A stretch of 51,193 nt of DNA. Origin: an uncultured Clostridium sp. Its GTDB lineage: Bacteria > Bacillota > Clostridia > TANB77 > CAG-508. Position 1 is the stretch's first letter, and every line of letters starts with the position of its first letter. The stretch covers positions 1-51,193 of the forward strand of contig CANSII010000012.1 in assembly GCA_947646915.1 (NCBI GenBank), in the 5' to 3' direction. Shown here in pieces: positions 51,155 through 51,193 of this stretch. The notes below the pieces were generated by a model. The model was not told the origin of the DNA. It did not search any database and saw only the letters and a list, made by a program, of their open reading frames with translations. The position numbers and the translations under genes are program-made.

Positions 51155-51193
51155 AACTTTAACCTCCACTTTAAACATAAATTAGTTCATTAA

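Overview
The window is very AT-rich chromosomal DNA from a low-GC, Gram-positive, probably spore-forming anaerobe of the Clostridia, quite possibly an uncultured gut lineage. The signs are a SpoIIID-like regulator at the left edge, a D-Ala-D-Ala carboxypeptidase, an LCP cell-wall ligase, ComEA, CvpA, a class B sortase, an Lsa-type ABC-F protein, strong GGAGG ribosome binding sites and AGA-dominated arginine codons. Species cannot be named from sequence alone.

Layout. 1-13110 is host backbone: SpoIIID-like fragment, Ca/Na antiporter, ComEA, carboxypeptidase, LCP protein, CvpA, a beta-propeller-like membrane protein, a YkvI-like transporter, a broken gene and a three-gene GldA/F/G-like ABC exporter. 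13272-13520 is a tRNA-Arg(UCU) locus with an extra 5' half-copy. 13444-37373 is an integrated element of about 24 kb bounded by a 45-nt repeat of the tRNA 3' end. It carries a tyrosine integrase, excisionase, a Rep_trans-like initiator, regulators, a serine resolvase, a CbbX/SpoVK-type AAA+ ATPase, a surface module (Ig-like anchor protein, papain-type protease, class B sortase, LPXTG-like protein) and a long run of small unknown genes that includes a ribosomal protein bS6 homologue. 37449-44513 is host again: a gene remnant, an Lsa-type ABC-F protein, an Mrr-like nuclease, an XRE regulator, an M18 aminopeptidase and a Rieske-FAD oxidoreductase. 44989-51193 looks like a second mobilizable region: AbiEi antitoxin with a ruined partner, a type I toxin-like peptide, Nudix/ASCH/hydrolase/cupin genes, and a MobC-relaxase pair with a candidate oriT.

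The most striking signal runs across host and element alike. Four otherwise intact genes (ABC ATPase, integrase, AAA+ ATPase, Rieske oxidoreductase) are interrupted by a total of six +1 frame breaks. Every one is the same event: an in-frame CGG triplet whose C must be skipped so that the following GGA or GGT is read as a conserved glycine. I found no in-frame CGG elsewhere in the recognisable genes, although out-of-frame CGG is common. This suggests that CGG is not read as arginine here but acts as a +1 recoding signal (CGGN read as Gly), shared by the chromosome and its mobile element. A systematic sequencing artefact is the main competing explanation.
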